DNA of 50,193 nt, taken from contig JAOBWK010000031.1 in NCBI GenBank assembly GCA_025463305.1, positions 1 through 50,193 on the forward strand, given 5' to 3'. This document shows positions 27,135-35,273 of the stretch, one piece after another (position 1 is the first letter of the stretch; each line of letters starts with the position of its first letter). The DNA comes from Ilumatobacteraceae bacterium (GTDB lineage Bacteria > Actinomycetota > Acidimicrobiia > Acidimicrobiales > Ilumatobacteraceae). The notes beneath the pieces were generated by a model. The model was not told where the DNA came from and did no database searches. It was given only the letters and a program-made list of their open reading frames with translations. A program made the translations under genes and the position numbers.

Positions 27135-28681
27135 GCACGTACGACACCAAGGAGATGAACCTGCGCGACTTCTGGCGCACCATCACCCGGCGCTCGTGGG
27201 TGGTCGCCGTCGCGCTGGTGGCCACGGTGGCCCCCGCCGTTGCGCTGTCGCTGCTCCAGGCGCCGATCTACGAGGCGAGCGCCAGGATGCTGCTGCAGAC
27301 ATCCAGCAACGACAGCCTGTTCAGCACGTCCACCCAGAGCAACACCAACGCCAACCTGGTCAACAACGAGATCCAGGTCGTCGAGGGCGAGGTCGTCTAC
27401 CAGCGGGTCAAGAAGGACCTCGGCATCACCGAGGATCCGCCCCGCGCCTCGGCCGCGTCGTTCGGCGACACCGACGTGGTCATCGTCACCGTGAGCAGTG
27501 GCGACCCGGTGACGGCGGCTGCGCTCGCCAACGCCTACGTCGACGCCTACATCAACACCAAGCGCTCGCAGGCCGTTGCCTCGCTCGTGGCTGCGAGCGA
27601 CGAGCTGCAGACCAAGATCTCCGAGCTGCAGACCCAGATCGACGGCCTCGATCAGCAGATCAACGCCTCCTCGACCGACGACGACACCACCCTCGAGGCC
27701 CAGCGCCGGGTGCTCGTCGATCAGCAGGCCCAGTTCAACCAACGCATCGATCAGTCCCAGGTCGACGCCGCCCTCAGCAGTGGCGGTGCGCAGCTGGTGC
27801 GTCCGGCCGAGGAGCCCACCGACCCGTCCGAGCCCGATCCGATCAAGACCGCGCTGCTGGCCATCGCTGTCGGCCTGATCATCGGCGTCGGCGCCGCCTT
27901 CGTGCTGGACTACGTCGACGACTCCGTCCGCGACGCCGGCGAGCTGACCCGCATCGGCAACGGTCTGCCGATCCTGGCGCTCGTGCCCGCCACCAACGCA
28001 CCGGACAAGCGTCCGATCGCGCTGTCACGGCCCAACGACGTCACCGTCGAGGGCTACCGCACGCTGCGCACGAACCTGCAGTTCATGGGCGTCGAGAAGT
28101 TGATGCAGGTGTTCGAGGTGACGAGCAGCCTGCCGGGTGAGGGCAAGACCACCACCGCCGCCAACCTCGCCGTCGTGCTGTCCCAGGCCGGTTCATCGGT
28201 GGTGCTCGTCGACGCCGACCTGCGCAAGCCCCGCGTCCACCAGATGTTCAACATCGAAGAGCGCGAAGGCCTCACCGACGCGCTCATCGGCTCGGACTTC
28301 GGGCTCATCGTCCGCAAGATCGACGACAACCTGTGCGTGATCACCGCCGGCGCGATGCAGCCCAACCCCAGCGAGATGCTCGGGGCGCAGCGGATGCGCG
28401 GTGTGATCGAGGAGCTCAAGCTGCGCTTCGACTACGTCATCATCGACTCCGCCCCGGTGGTCGCGGTGAACGACTCCGTCGCGCTGGCCCGCCACGTCGA
28501 CGCGGTCATCCTCGTCACTCAGCTCGGTCGCACCAAGTCGCCGCAGGTGGCCGAGGCGGTGCGGTTGCTCGAGCAGGTGTCGGCCCCGCTGATCGGCTTC
28601 GTCGTCAACCGCGCCCGGGCGAGCGACGTCGCTGGCGGCACCGGCTACGGCTACGGGTACGAGTACACGACCTCTCGCTGA
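27131..28681 (+). CDS. Wzz-Wzc fusion: chain-length regulator and BY-type tyrosine kinase
   Basis: A 516-aa protein controlling polymer length. The N-terminal Wzz part has two membrane spans (about 22-42 and 238-258) around an outside region with a coiled coil (ELQTKISELQTQIDGLDQQI). The cytoplasmic kinase has Walker A SLPGEGKTT (Lys339), Walker A' VVLVDADLRKP (Asp361, Asp363) and Walker B VIIDSAP (Asp439). The C-terminal tail holds Tyr506, 508, 510 and 512 in a GYGYGYEY cluster, the autophosphorylation site. The probable counter-enzyme is the phosphatase at 4927-5475. In many Gram-positives Wzz and kinase parts are separate; here they are fused. Confidence 0.93.
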   Translation: MSTYDTKEMNLRDFWRTITRRSWVVAVALVATVAPAVALSLLQAPIYEASARMLLQTSSNDSLFSTSTQSNTNANLVNNEIQVVEGEVVYQRVKKDLGITEDPPRASAASFGDTDVVIVTVSSGDPVTAAALANAYVDAYINTKRSQAVASLVAASDELQTKISELQTQIDGLDQQINASSTDDDTTLEAQRRVLVDQQAQFNQRIDQSQVDAALSSGGAQLVRPAEEPTDPSEPDPIKTALLAIAVGLIIGVGAAFVLDYVDDSVRDAGELTRIGNGLPILALVPATNAPDKRPIALSRPNDVTVEGYRTLRTNLQFMGVEKLMQVFEVTSSLPGEGKTTTAANLAVVLSQAGSSVVLVDADLRKPRVHQMFNIEEREGLTDALIGSDFGLIVRKIDDNLCVITAGAMQPNPSEMLGAQRMRGVIEELKLRFDYVIIDSAPVVAVNDSVALARHVDAVILVTQLGRTKSPQVAEAVRLLEQVSAPLIGFVVNRARASDVAGGTGYGYGYEYTTSR

Positions 28682-28764
28682 CATCTCGCTGACCGATCTG
28701 GCCATCTCCGCGGCCGATCCAGGTCGGCGGCGCGGTCGCCCGGACCGATGGGTCGCGCGACCTA

Positions 28765-28793
28765 TTCAACTTCTGGACGCCCCCTCCTACCCT
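28765..28793 (+). promoter_or_regulatory. Candidate promoter of the WbaP-like gene
   Basis: TTCAAC (28765-28770) and TACCCT (28788-28793) are separated by 17 bp. The predicted leader of about 20 nt contains AAGGTGG ahead of the ATG at 28820. Confidence 0.4.
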
Positions 28794-28819
28794 GAGGGAC
28801 GGCGAAAGGTGGGCGACGG

Positions 28820-30388
28820 ATGGCGATGGAGGAGCAAGCGGCACTTGCGGATCCCATTGCCGCGCCCCGCTCGTTCCTCGAGCGGAACCGCCTCAAGATC
28901 TCGCTGATCGGCGGCGACGCGGCCTCTCTCCTGCTCGGGTCGACGGTCGCGCTCGTGGTCACGGGGTACACGGCGGACCACAACGTGCTCCGCGCGCTCG
29001 GCCTGGTCGGCGCCGTGCTGGTGGCCGGGCTGTGGTCGATCCGCTCGCAGGGCCTCCTGCTCTCCCGGGTCAGCACCGTGCGCATCGTCGAGACCACCCG
29101 GATCGCCCGCTCGGTCGCACTGCTCGCGGCCTTGACGTTGCTGATCGACCGGATCGCCCATTTCGACGTGCAGCTCCGCCAGCTCGTCGTCGTCACCGCC
29201 CTCACGTTCGTGGCGCTGATGTCGTCGCGCGCGCTGTACCGCTCGTGGCTGAGCACGGCCCGCAAGCAGGGCCGGTTCTGCCGACGCATCGTGCTCGTCG
29301 GCACCGACGACGAGTCGGCCCGGATGCTGGACCTGCTCAACACCCACACCGAGCTCGGCTACGTCATCGCCGGCGTCATCGGTGTCCGCCAGGAGGCCGT
29401 GCAGCGCGGGCTGGGCAGCCTCTGGCTCGGTGACCTCGCCCATGCCGAGGCGCTGATCTCCTTCGTCGGCATCTCCGGTGCCGTCGTGTCGGCCAGCGGC
29501 ATCCCGCCGGCGCGGCTCAACGACCTGATCCGCAACCTGCACGCCACCGGTGTGCACCTGCACGTCGCCACGGGCGTGGCCGGCATCGACTCGCGCCGAC
29601 TGCTGTCGATGCCGCTCGCCTACGAGTCCCTGCTCTACGTCGAGGGGCCGTCGCTGTCGAAGCTGCAGCTGACGATGAAGCGGATCCTCGACGTCGCGGT
29701 CGCGGCGCTGGCGCTCCTGCTGCTCAGCCCGCTCCTCGCGCTGGTGGCGTTGGCGATCAAGCTCGGCGACCGCGGTCCGGTGTTCTTCAAGCAGCGCCGC
29801 GTGGGCCGCGACGGTCGTGAGTTCGAGGTCGTCAAGTTCCGCAGCATGGCGGTCGACGCCGAGCAGCAGCTGGCCAAGCTCAAGTCGGCCAACCAGCGGA
29901 TCGGTCCGCTGTTCAAGATGGATCACGATCCCCGGGTCACCCGGATCGGTCGGATCATCCGCGAGACCGGCATCGACGAGCTGCCGCAGCTGCTCAACGT
30001 GTTGCGCGGCGAGATGAGCCTCGTCGGCCCGCGCCCTGCGCTGCCGGCCGAGGTGGCCACGTTCCCGCCATCGCTGCGAGCCCGCGAGCAGGTCCTCCCC
30101 GGCATCACCGGGCTGTGGCAGGTCGAGGCGCGCGACAAGCCGTCGTTCGAGGCCTATCGCCGGCTCGACCTCTTCTACGTCGAGAACTGGTCCTCCACGC
30201 TCGACATGATGATCATCCTCAACACCATCGAGCAGTTCTGCGGGAAGCTGTTCGGCGCACTGCGCCGTCAGCGGCCGGGCGAGGTGCCGGCACCGGTGTC
30301 GTCGGTCGACTTCCCGACCGGCCGTCAACTGTCGGTCGTGCCCCCACTGAACGATGGCGAGTCCGTCTACCCGAACCTCGTCGGCTGA
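28820..30388 (+). CDS. Polyprenyl-phosphate sugar-1-phosphate transferase (WbaP type)
   Basis: A 522-aa membrane enzyme that starts the repeat unit by moving a sugar-1-phosphate from UDP-sugar to undecaprenyl phosphate. The N-terminal half has four to five hydrophobic spans and a nucleotide-binding-like region ([12 protein letters not shown]). The catalytic domain from residue 286 begins [12 protein letters not shown] and shows [47 protein letters not shown] and [10 protein letters not shown], all family signatures including the DE pair of GIDELPQ. The C-terminal 40 residues are an extra polar tail. A Shine-Dalgarno AAGGTGG precedes the ATG. It ends the island. Confidence 0.94.
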   Translation: MAMEEQAALADPIAAPRSFLERNRLKISLIGGDAASLLLGSTVALVVTGYTADHNVLRALGLVGAVLVAGLWSIRSQGLLLSRVSTVRIVETTRIARSVALLAALTLLIDRIAHFDVQLRQLVVVTALTFVALMSSRALYRSWLSTARKQGRFCRRIVLVGTDDESARMLDLLNTHTELGYVIAGVIGVRQEAVQRGLGSLWLGDLAHAEALISFVGISGAVVSASGIPPARLNDLIRNLHATGVHLHVATGVAGIDSRRLLSMPLAYESLLYVEGPSLSKLQLTMKRILDVAVAALALLLLSPLLALVALAIKLGDRGPVFFKQRRVGRDGREFEVVKFRSMAVDAEQQLAKLKSANQRIGPLFKMDHDPRVTRIGRIIRETGIDELPQLLNVLRGEMSLVGPRPALPAEVATFPPSLRAREQVLPGITGLWQVEARDKPSFEAYRRLDLFYVENWSSTLDMMIILNTIEQFCGKLFGALRRQRPGEVPAPVSSVDFPTGRQLSVVPPLNDGESVYPNLVG

Positions 30389-30457
30389 GCCGTGGAGCGA
30401 CGTCGCGCCGCGCAGTCGAGCGCCACGGTGCATCGTGCCTGCGGCCGCAGCGGCCTG

Positions 30458-30463
30458 TAACGT
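30458..30463 (+). promoter_or_regulatory. -10 box for ribF (leaderless)
   Basis: TAACGT ends 8 nt before the GTG at 30472. No ribosome-binding site is present. Confidence 0.5.
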
Positions 30464-30471
30464 CGACCGGC

Positions 30472-31413
30472 GTGCAGGTGATCACCGATCTCTCCGAGTC
30501 GCCCTGGCCGGGTGAGCGCTCCGTCATCACGATCGGCGCCTACGACGGTGTGCATCGCGGCCACCGCGCGGTCATCGACGACGTCAAGCAGATCGCGGCC
30601 GAGCTCGGCTGCCGGTCCGTCGTCGTCACGTTCGACCGCCATCCTGCGAGCGTCGTCCGTCCGGAATCCGCACCCAACCTGTTGACCGATCTCGATCAGA
30701 AGCTCGAGCTGCTGGCCGAGACCGGCGTCGACGCCACCGTGCTGGTCCGCTTCGACGAGCAGCAGTCGTTCGAGAGCGCCACCGACTTCGTCGAGCGGGT
30801 GCTCGTGCAGTGCCTCGCGACACGCACCATCGTCGTCGGCGAGGACTTCCACTTCGGCCGGCAGCGCTCGGGCAACGTCTCGCTGCTGCGCGAGCTGGGC
30901 GCCCAGCACGACTTCGAGGTGTCGCCGCGCGATCTCGTGCCGCGCTCGGACGGGGTCGACGAGCCGATCAGCTCCACGGCCATCCGCCGCGCCCTCGCCG
31001 GTGGCCAGGTCGAGCTGGCTGCGCAGATGCTCGGTCGTCCGTTCGAGGCCCGCGGCCCGGTGGTGCACGGCGACGAGCGTGGCCGCCTGCTCGGGTTCCC
31101 CACGGCCAACGTCGAGGTGCCGAACAAGGTCTGCATCCCGGCCGACGGCGTGTACGCGGGCATCTACGTCCGGCCTGACGGGCTCTCCCATCCGTGCGCG
31201 ATCAACCTCGGTCGCCGCCCCACGTTCTACGAGCACGCCGACCACTCGCTGCTCGAAGCGCACCTGCTCGACTTCGAGGGCGACCTGTACGGCGAGTCCG
31301 CCCACGTGCGCTTCACCCACTTCCTGCGCAGCGAGCGCAAGTTCGACGGCATCGACGCGCTGATCGCGCAGTTGAAGCAGGACATCGACAACGCCCGCGC
31401 CGTCACCGGCTGA
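30472..31413 (+). CDS. ribF: Bifunctional riboflavin kinase / FAD synthetase
   Basis: RibF phosphorylates riboflavin to FMN and adenylates FMN to FAD. The N-terminal nucleotidyltransferase domain has TIGAYDGVHRGH and the ISSTAIRRAL motif; the C-terminal kinase domain has GRPFEARGPVVHGDERGRLLGFPTANV and PADGVYAGIYV. The length of 313 aa is normal. The GTG at 30472 is chosen because TAACGT lies eight bases upstream. Its usual partner truB is at 3475-4347, so the EPS island separates the two. Confidence 0.96.
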   Translation: MQVITDLSESPWPGERSVITIGAYDGVHRGHRAVIDDVKQIAAELGCRSVVVTFDRHPASVVRPESAPNLLTDLDQKLELLAETGVDATVLVRFDEQQSFESATDFVERVLVQCLATRTIVVGEDFHFGRQRSGNVSLLRELGAQHDFEVSPRDLVPRSDGVDEPISSTAIRRALAGGQVELAAQMLGRPFEARGPVVHGDERGRLLGFPTANVEVPNKVCIPADGVYAGIYVRPDGLSHPCAINLGRRPTFYEHADHSLLEAHLLDFEGDLYGESAHVRFTHFLRSERKFDGIDALIAQLKQDIDNARAVTG

Positions 31414-31419
31414 GCCGGT

Positions 31420-32274
31420 CTACCGGCCCAGTGTCACCAGGGTGATCAGGCCGGCGAGCACGACGCCGGTCGCGGCGAGCCGCCGTCGGGCGTTGCCCTC
31501 GCCCAGGAACCGCCATCCGATCAGCGCGGCGAGCACGACGCTCGACTCGCGCAACGCGGTGACGTAGCCCACGGACGCGTACCGCACCGCGATCAGCACG
31601 AGCGTGTAGGTGATCAGCGAGGCGATGCCCGCAAGCGTGAACTTCGGCCAATCGATGCGGATCGCGCGCCGAACAGCGGGGAGGCGGCCGGTCGAGATGC
31701 CGAACGCCGTCAGCGACACCATCGTCGTGATCGACGTGGCCAGGCCGTACCCGACGTCGTGGACGATGTCGGATCCGGGGATCTGCGTGACGCGGGACCC
31801 CTTGCTGTCGAACAGCGTGTAGGCGCAGATGGTGCAGCCGACCCCGACGGCGGCCAGCACTGCCGGACCGCGTGCCCGTCCGGCCAGGATCAACAGGCCC
31901 ACCGCGATGGTGGCGATCGCGGTGATCGTCCACGGCCGGGCGTGGTCGCCGAGCAGGACGATGCCGCCGATGGCAGCCAGGAACGCACCGCTGCCGCGGG
32001 CGATCGGGTACACCTGGGAGAAGTCGCCGCTGCCGTACGCGCGGCTCAGGAACAGGCAGTAGGGCAGGTGCACGCAACCGGACATCGCTGCCCACTTCCA
32101 GCCCTGCGACGGCATCCCGCCGGTGACGATCAGGGCGACGAGCGCGATCGCGCCGCCGATGCCGAACTGCGCCCAGAGCGCGATGAACCGATCGTGCTGG
32201 GTCTGCTTGACCGCCAGGTTCCACCCCGCGTGCAGCACCGCCGCGCCGAGCGCGAGCAGAGTGGCAGTGAGCAC
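31420..32274 (-). CDS. EamA/DMT-family transporter
   Basis: A 284-aa membrane protein with about ten hydrophobic spans arranged as two EamA halves (LHAGWNLAVKQ in the first, RYASVGYVTALRESSVVLAALIGWRFLGE in the second). Such proteins export or import small metabolites; the substrate is not predictable. The GTG at 32274 is preferred over the GTG at 32325 because TACTCT lies eight bases upstream and because the first span then starts at once. It is convergent with ribF (7 bp apart) and divergent from murI. Confidence 0.85.
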   Translation of the reverse strand: MLTATLLALGAAVLHAGWNLAVKQTQHDRFIALWAQFGIGGAIALVALIVTGGMPSQGWKWAAMSGCVHLPYCLFLSRAYGSGDFSQVYPIARGSGAFLAAIGGIVLLGDHARPWTITAIATIAVGLLILAGRARGPAVLAAVGVGCTICAYTLFDSKGSRVTQIPGSDIVHDVGYGLATSITTMVSLTAFGISTGRLPAVRRAIRIDWPKFTLAGIASLITYTLVLIAVRYASVGYVTALRESSVVLAALIGWRFLGEGNARRRLAATGVVLAGLITLVTLGR

Positions 32275-32282
32275 GGCGCCCG

Positions 32283-32288
32283 AGAGTA
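32283..32288 (-). promoter_or_regulatory. -10 box for the EamA transporter (leaderless)
   Basis: Minus-strand TACTCT ends 8 nt before the GTG at 32274. Confidence 0.45.
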
Positions 32289-32342
32289 GTCGTGATGACC
32301 CGGGCGCGATGCGTGTGACATTCACGGTGCGAGCGCGCGGCG

Positions 32343-32348
32343 TAAGGT
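32343..32348 (+). promoter_or_regulatory. Candidate -10 box for murI
   Basis: TAAGGT lies 10 nt before the ATG at 32359, which would give a leader of only a few bases. No clear -35 is visible. Confidence 0.35.
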
Positions 32349-32358
32349 GCAGTGCACT

Positions 32359-33189
32359 ATGGATCGTCCGATCGGCATGTTCGACTCCGGTTTCGGCGGC
32401 CTCACCGTGGCGAGAGCACTGATCGATCTGCTGCCCGACGAGGACGTCGTCTACATCGGTGACACGGGTCGCTACCCCTATGGGTCCAAGCCGCAGAGCG
32501 AGGTGCGCGACTACGCGTTCCAGCTGGCCTGGAGCCTGGTCAAGGACTTCGACGCGAAGGCGATCATCGTCGCGTGCAACACCGCTGCGGCGGCTGCGCT
32601 CGAGGATCTCGTCGACGAACTGCCCGTGCCCGTGATCGGCGTGATCGAGCCCGGCGCGCGTGCGCTCGTCAAGGCCACCCGCAGCGGGCGGGTCGGCGTC
32701 ATCGGCACCGTCGGCACGGTGATGTCCGGCGCCTACGACCGAGCGGTCACGGCCACCAAGGTGCCCGTCGTGCTCACCACCGCTGCCTGCCCCGGGTTCG
32801 TCGAGTTCGTCGAGCGCGGCCAGACGAGCGGCGACGAGATCGCGATCCTCGCCGACCGGATGCTCGCACCCGTCAAGGCGGCCAGCGTCGACACGCTGCT
32901 GCTCGGCTGCACGCACTACCCGTACCTCGCCCGGGTCATCGGCCAGGCGATGGGCCCGTCGGTCACGCTCGTCAGCAGCGCCGACGAGACCGCGTTCGCG
33001 GCGCGCGACCAGCTGCGCGACCTCGGCCTGCTGCGTGCGGCGTCGGGTCGTCCGGTCGAGCACCAGTTCCTGTCGAGCGGCGACATCGGCTGGTTCGCCG
33101 ACCTCGGCCGCCGGCTGTTCGGGCCGGAGCTGTCCGAGGCCGAGGCCTGGATCCCGCCCCAGCATCTCCAGCACGTCGCCGACCGGTAG
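32359..33189 (+). CDS. murI: Glutamate racemase
   Basis: MurI makes D-glutamate for peptidoglycan. The 276-aa protein has DSGFGGLTV (Asp9, Ser10), the two catalytic cysteines in VACNTA (Cys73) and LGCTHYPYL (Cys184), and GDTGRYPYG. The ATG at 32359 fits the family N-terminus ([10 protein letters not shown]); a GTG at 32347 is a weaker alternative. It precedes rph and rdgB on the same strand, the usual actinobacterial order. Confidence 0.96.
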   Translation: MDRPIGMFDSGFGGLTVARALIDLLPDEDVVYIGDTGRYPYGSKPQSEVRDYAFQLAWSLVKDFDAKAIIVACNTAAAAALEDLVDELPVPVIGVIEPGARALVKATRSGRVGVIGTVGTVMSGAYDRAVTATKVPVVLTTAACPGFVEFVERGQTSGDEIAILADRMLAPVKAASVDTLLLGCTHYPYLARVIGQAMGPSVTLVSSADETAFAARDQLRDLGLLRAASGRPVEHQFLSSGDIGWFADLGRRLFGPELSEAEAWIPPQHLQHVADR

Positions 33190-33200
33190 CTTGCTACCGG
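33183..33200 (+). other. Perfect stem-loop between murI and rph
   Basis: CCGGTAGC and GCTACCGG form an 8-bp inverted repeat around TT, spanning the murI stop codon. There is no T-run after it, so it is not a standard terminator; it may affect mRNA stability or the murI-rph ratio. Confidence 0.5.
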
Positions 33201-33230
33201 CCCGATCCCGGGCCGGCAGGAGGAGATGTC

Positions 33231-33995
33231 ATGGCACGCCCCGATGGCCGCGCAGCGAACGAGCTGCGGCCGATGTCGTTCGAGCGAGACTTCACCGAGA
33301 TGGCCGCCGGCAGCGTGCTCGTCACGTTCGGGCGCACCCGGGTGCTGTGCACCGCGAGCATCGACGAAGACGTCCCGCGCTGGATGAAGGGCAAGGGCAA
33401 GGGGTGGGTCACGGCCGAGTACTCGATGCTGCCCGGCTCGTCGCCGGAGCGCGTCGACCGTGAGGCCGCGAAGGGCAAGCAGAGCGGGCGCACCGTCGAG
33501 ATCCAGCGGCTGATCGGCCGCTCGCTGCGCGCCGCCTGCGACATGCGCCTGCTCGGCGAGCGCCAGGTCGTCGTCGACTGCGACGTGCTCCAGGCCGATG
33601 GCGGCACGCGCACGGCCAGCATCTGCGGCGGCTACCTCGCCCTGCACGACGCGCTCACCCGGCTCGTGCAGAACAAGTCGATCAGCGCGTTGCCGCTGCA
33701 CTCGTACTGCGCCGCGATCAGCGTCGGCGTGGTCGACGGCACGCCCGTGCTCGACCTGCCGTACGTCGAGGACAGCCGCGCCGAGGTCGACATGAACGTG
33801 GTCATGCTGAAGCGCCTGGCCGGGCCGGCCGAGGCGCAGTTCGTCGAGGTGCAGGGCACGGCCGAGGGCGCGCCGTTCAGCCGCTCCGAGCTCGATCAGC
33901 TGCTGGCGCTCGCCGAGGGCGGGCTCGACGAGATCATGGACCTCCAGGCACAGCTCATCGCGACGCCGCCGGAGTTCCGCAAGCTCGGTCGCTGA
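33231..33995 (+). CDS. rph: Ribonuclease PH
   Basis: RNase PH trims tRNA 3' ends by phosphorolysis. The 254-aa protein has the family blocks [64 protein letters not shown] and [16 protein letters not shown] with the catalytic Asp. The ATG at 33231 follows AGGAGGAG (33218-33225). It overlaps nothing but is three bases from rdgB, and is co-transcribed with murI and rdgB. Confidence 0.96.
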   Translation: MARPDGRAANELRPMSFERDFTEMAAGSVLVTFGRTRVLCTASIDEDVPRWMKGKGKGWVTAEYSMLPGSSPERVDREAAKGKQSGRTVEIQRLIGRSLRAACDMRLLGERQVVVDCDVLQADGGTRTASICGGYLALHDALTRLVQNKSISALPLHSYCAAISVGVVDGTPVLDLPYVEDSRAEVDMNVVMLKRLAGPAEAQFVEVQGTAEGAPFSRSELDQLLALAEGGLDEIMDLQAQLIATPPEFRKLGR

Positions 33996-33998
33996 GCG

Positions 33999-34610
33999 AT
34001 GGGCGCGCCGCCGTTGCAGCCGCTCGAGCGTTACGTCTGCGCGTCGGCGAACCCGGACAAGGTCGCCGAGATCGCGTCCCTGCTCGACGGGTTGGTCGAG
34101 CTGCTGCCGCGGCCGGCGGAGGTGCCCGACGTGGTGGAGGACGCCGACACGTTGCTCGGCAACGCGCGGCTCAAGGCCGCCGCGATCTGTGCGGCGACAG
34201 GTCTGCCGGCGATCAGCGACGACACCGGCCTGGCCGTCGATGCGCTGGGCGGTGAGCCCGGCGTGTACACCGCGCGCTTCGCCGGCGAGGGCTGCTCGTA
34301 TGCGGACAACCGGGCGAAGATGCTGCGGGTCCTCGACGGCGCGCCACCGGCCGAGCGGACCGCGCGGTTCAGCACCGTCGCGATGGTGGTCTGGCCCGAC
34401 GGCCATGAGCTGGCCGTGGAGGGCGTGTGCGAGGGATCGATCGCCGAGGCCGAGCACGGCACGCGCGGCTTCGGCTACGACCCGCTTTTCATCCCCGCCG
34501 AGGGTGGTGGGCGCACGTTCTCGGAGATGAGCGAGGCCGAGAAGAACGAGATCTCCCACCGCGGGCGAGCGTTCCGCGCCCTCGTCGCGGCGCTGCGCGA
34601 CGCCCGCTGA
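33999..34610 (+). CDS. rdgB: Non-canonical purine NTP pyrophosphatase (RdgB/HAM1)
   Basis: RdgB removes dITP and XTP from the nucleotide pool. The 203-aa protein has SANPDKVAEI at the N-terminus, the metal-binding DDTGLAVDALGGEPGVYTAR block, GFGYDPLF and the terminal ISHRGRAFRAL. It starts three bases after the rph stop, so translation is probably coupled. The C-terminus is 3 bp from the convergent PNPOx-like gene. Confidence 0.95.
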   Translation: MGAPPLQPLERYVCASANPDKVAEIASLLDGLVELLPRPAEVPDVVEDADTLLGNARLKAAAICAATGLPAISDDTGLAVDALGGEPGVYTARFAGEGCSYADNRAKMLRVLDGAPPAERTARFSTVAMVVWPDGHELAVEGVCEGSIAEAEHGTRGFGYDPLFIPAEGGGRTFSEMSEAEKNEISHRGRAFRALVAALRDAR

Positions 34611-34613
34611 TCG

Positions 34614-35270
34614 TCAGTTGGTGCGGCGGCCGTAGACGGAAGCGGGCACGGGGATGCCCGCGCGCAGGTCGCCGGCCGGCACGGCAGCGCCGAAGTGCAC
34701 GTGCATCGGCACGAGGCCCGCCCAGGTGTCGCCGGCCATGTCCTCGTCGTCGTCGCTCGGGTCACCGGTGCGCACCTTCGCCGAGGCCTCGTCGATGGAC
34801 AGCGCGAGCACCGACGTGGCGCGGACCTCCTTGTCGGTGTGGGGCCGCACCTCGCCGCTGCGCCCGGGCAGCACGTGGTCCACCACCGCGTCGAGCGCGG
34901 CCAGCTTCTCGTCGCCGTCGGTGACCTTGCGCGGCACACCGAGCACGACGACCGAGCGGTAGTTCATCGAGTGGTGGAACGCCGAGCGCGCCACGACCAA
35001 ACCGTCGACCAACGTCGCGGTGTAGCAGACGGTCTGATCGGTCGCGCTGCGCAGCATCCGGCTCGCCGCCGAGCCGTGCACGTAGAGGGTGGAGCCGACG
35101 CGGGCGTGGATCGTGGGGATCGCGAACGGCGTGCCGTCGTGCACGAACGCGAGGTGCCCGGTCACCGCCTCGTCGAGCACTGCGTCGATCGTGGCCCGGT
35201 CGTGGTGACCGCGCTCGGGAAGGCGATGGAGCGTCGTCCAATCTGTTACAGTACAGTCTGATGGTTGCAT
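34614..35270 (-). CDS. Pyridoxamine 5'-phosphate oxidase-like flavin protein
   Basis: A 218-aa split-barrel protein of the PNPOx-like family. Recognisable blocks are RLPERGHHDRATIDAVLDEA, HLAFVHDGTPFAIPTIHA, LYVHGSAASRML, ARSAFHHSMNYRSVVVLG and a C-terminal WAGLVPMHVHFGA. Members bind FMN or F420; the exact reaction is unknown, and true PdxH activity is not implied. The ATG at 35270 is preferred to the GTG-type start at 35285 because TATTCT lies six bases upstream. Its first 10 bases overlap, head to head, the start of the MocR gene. Confidence 0.82.
   Translation of the reverse strand: MQPSDCTVTDWTTLHRLPERGHHDRATIDAVLDEAVTGHLAFVHDGTPFAIPTIHARVGSTLYVHGSAASRMLRSATDQTVCYTATLVDGLVVARSAFHHSMNYRSVVVLGVPRKVTDGDEKLAALDAVVDHVLPGRSGEVRPHTDKEVRATSVLALSIDEASAKVRTGDPSDDDEDMAGDTWAGLVPMHVHFGAAVPAGDLRAGIPVPASVYGRRTN
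35247..35252 (+). promoter_or_regulatory. -10 box for the MocR gene (leaderless)
   Basis: TACAGT ends 8 nt before the ATG at 35261; a second TACAGT overlaps it at 35252-35257. Both lie inside the coding sequence of the divergent PNPOx-like gene. Confidence 0.45.
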
Positions 35271-35273
35271 CAG
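35258..35273. promoter_or_regulatory. Inverted repeat over both divergent start codons
   Basis: CTGATG-GTTG-CATCAG is a perfect 6-bp inverted repeat with a 4-bp centre. It covers the ATG at 35261 (plus) and the ATG at 35270 (minus), so a bound MocR dimer would block both genes. Confidence 0.4.
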
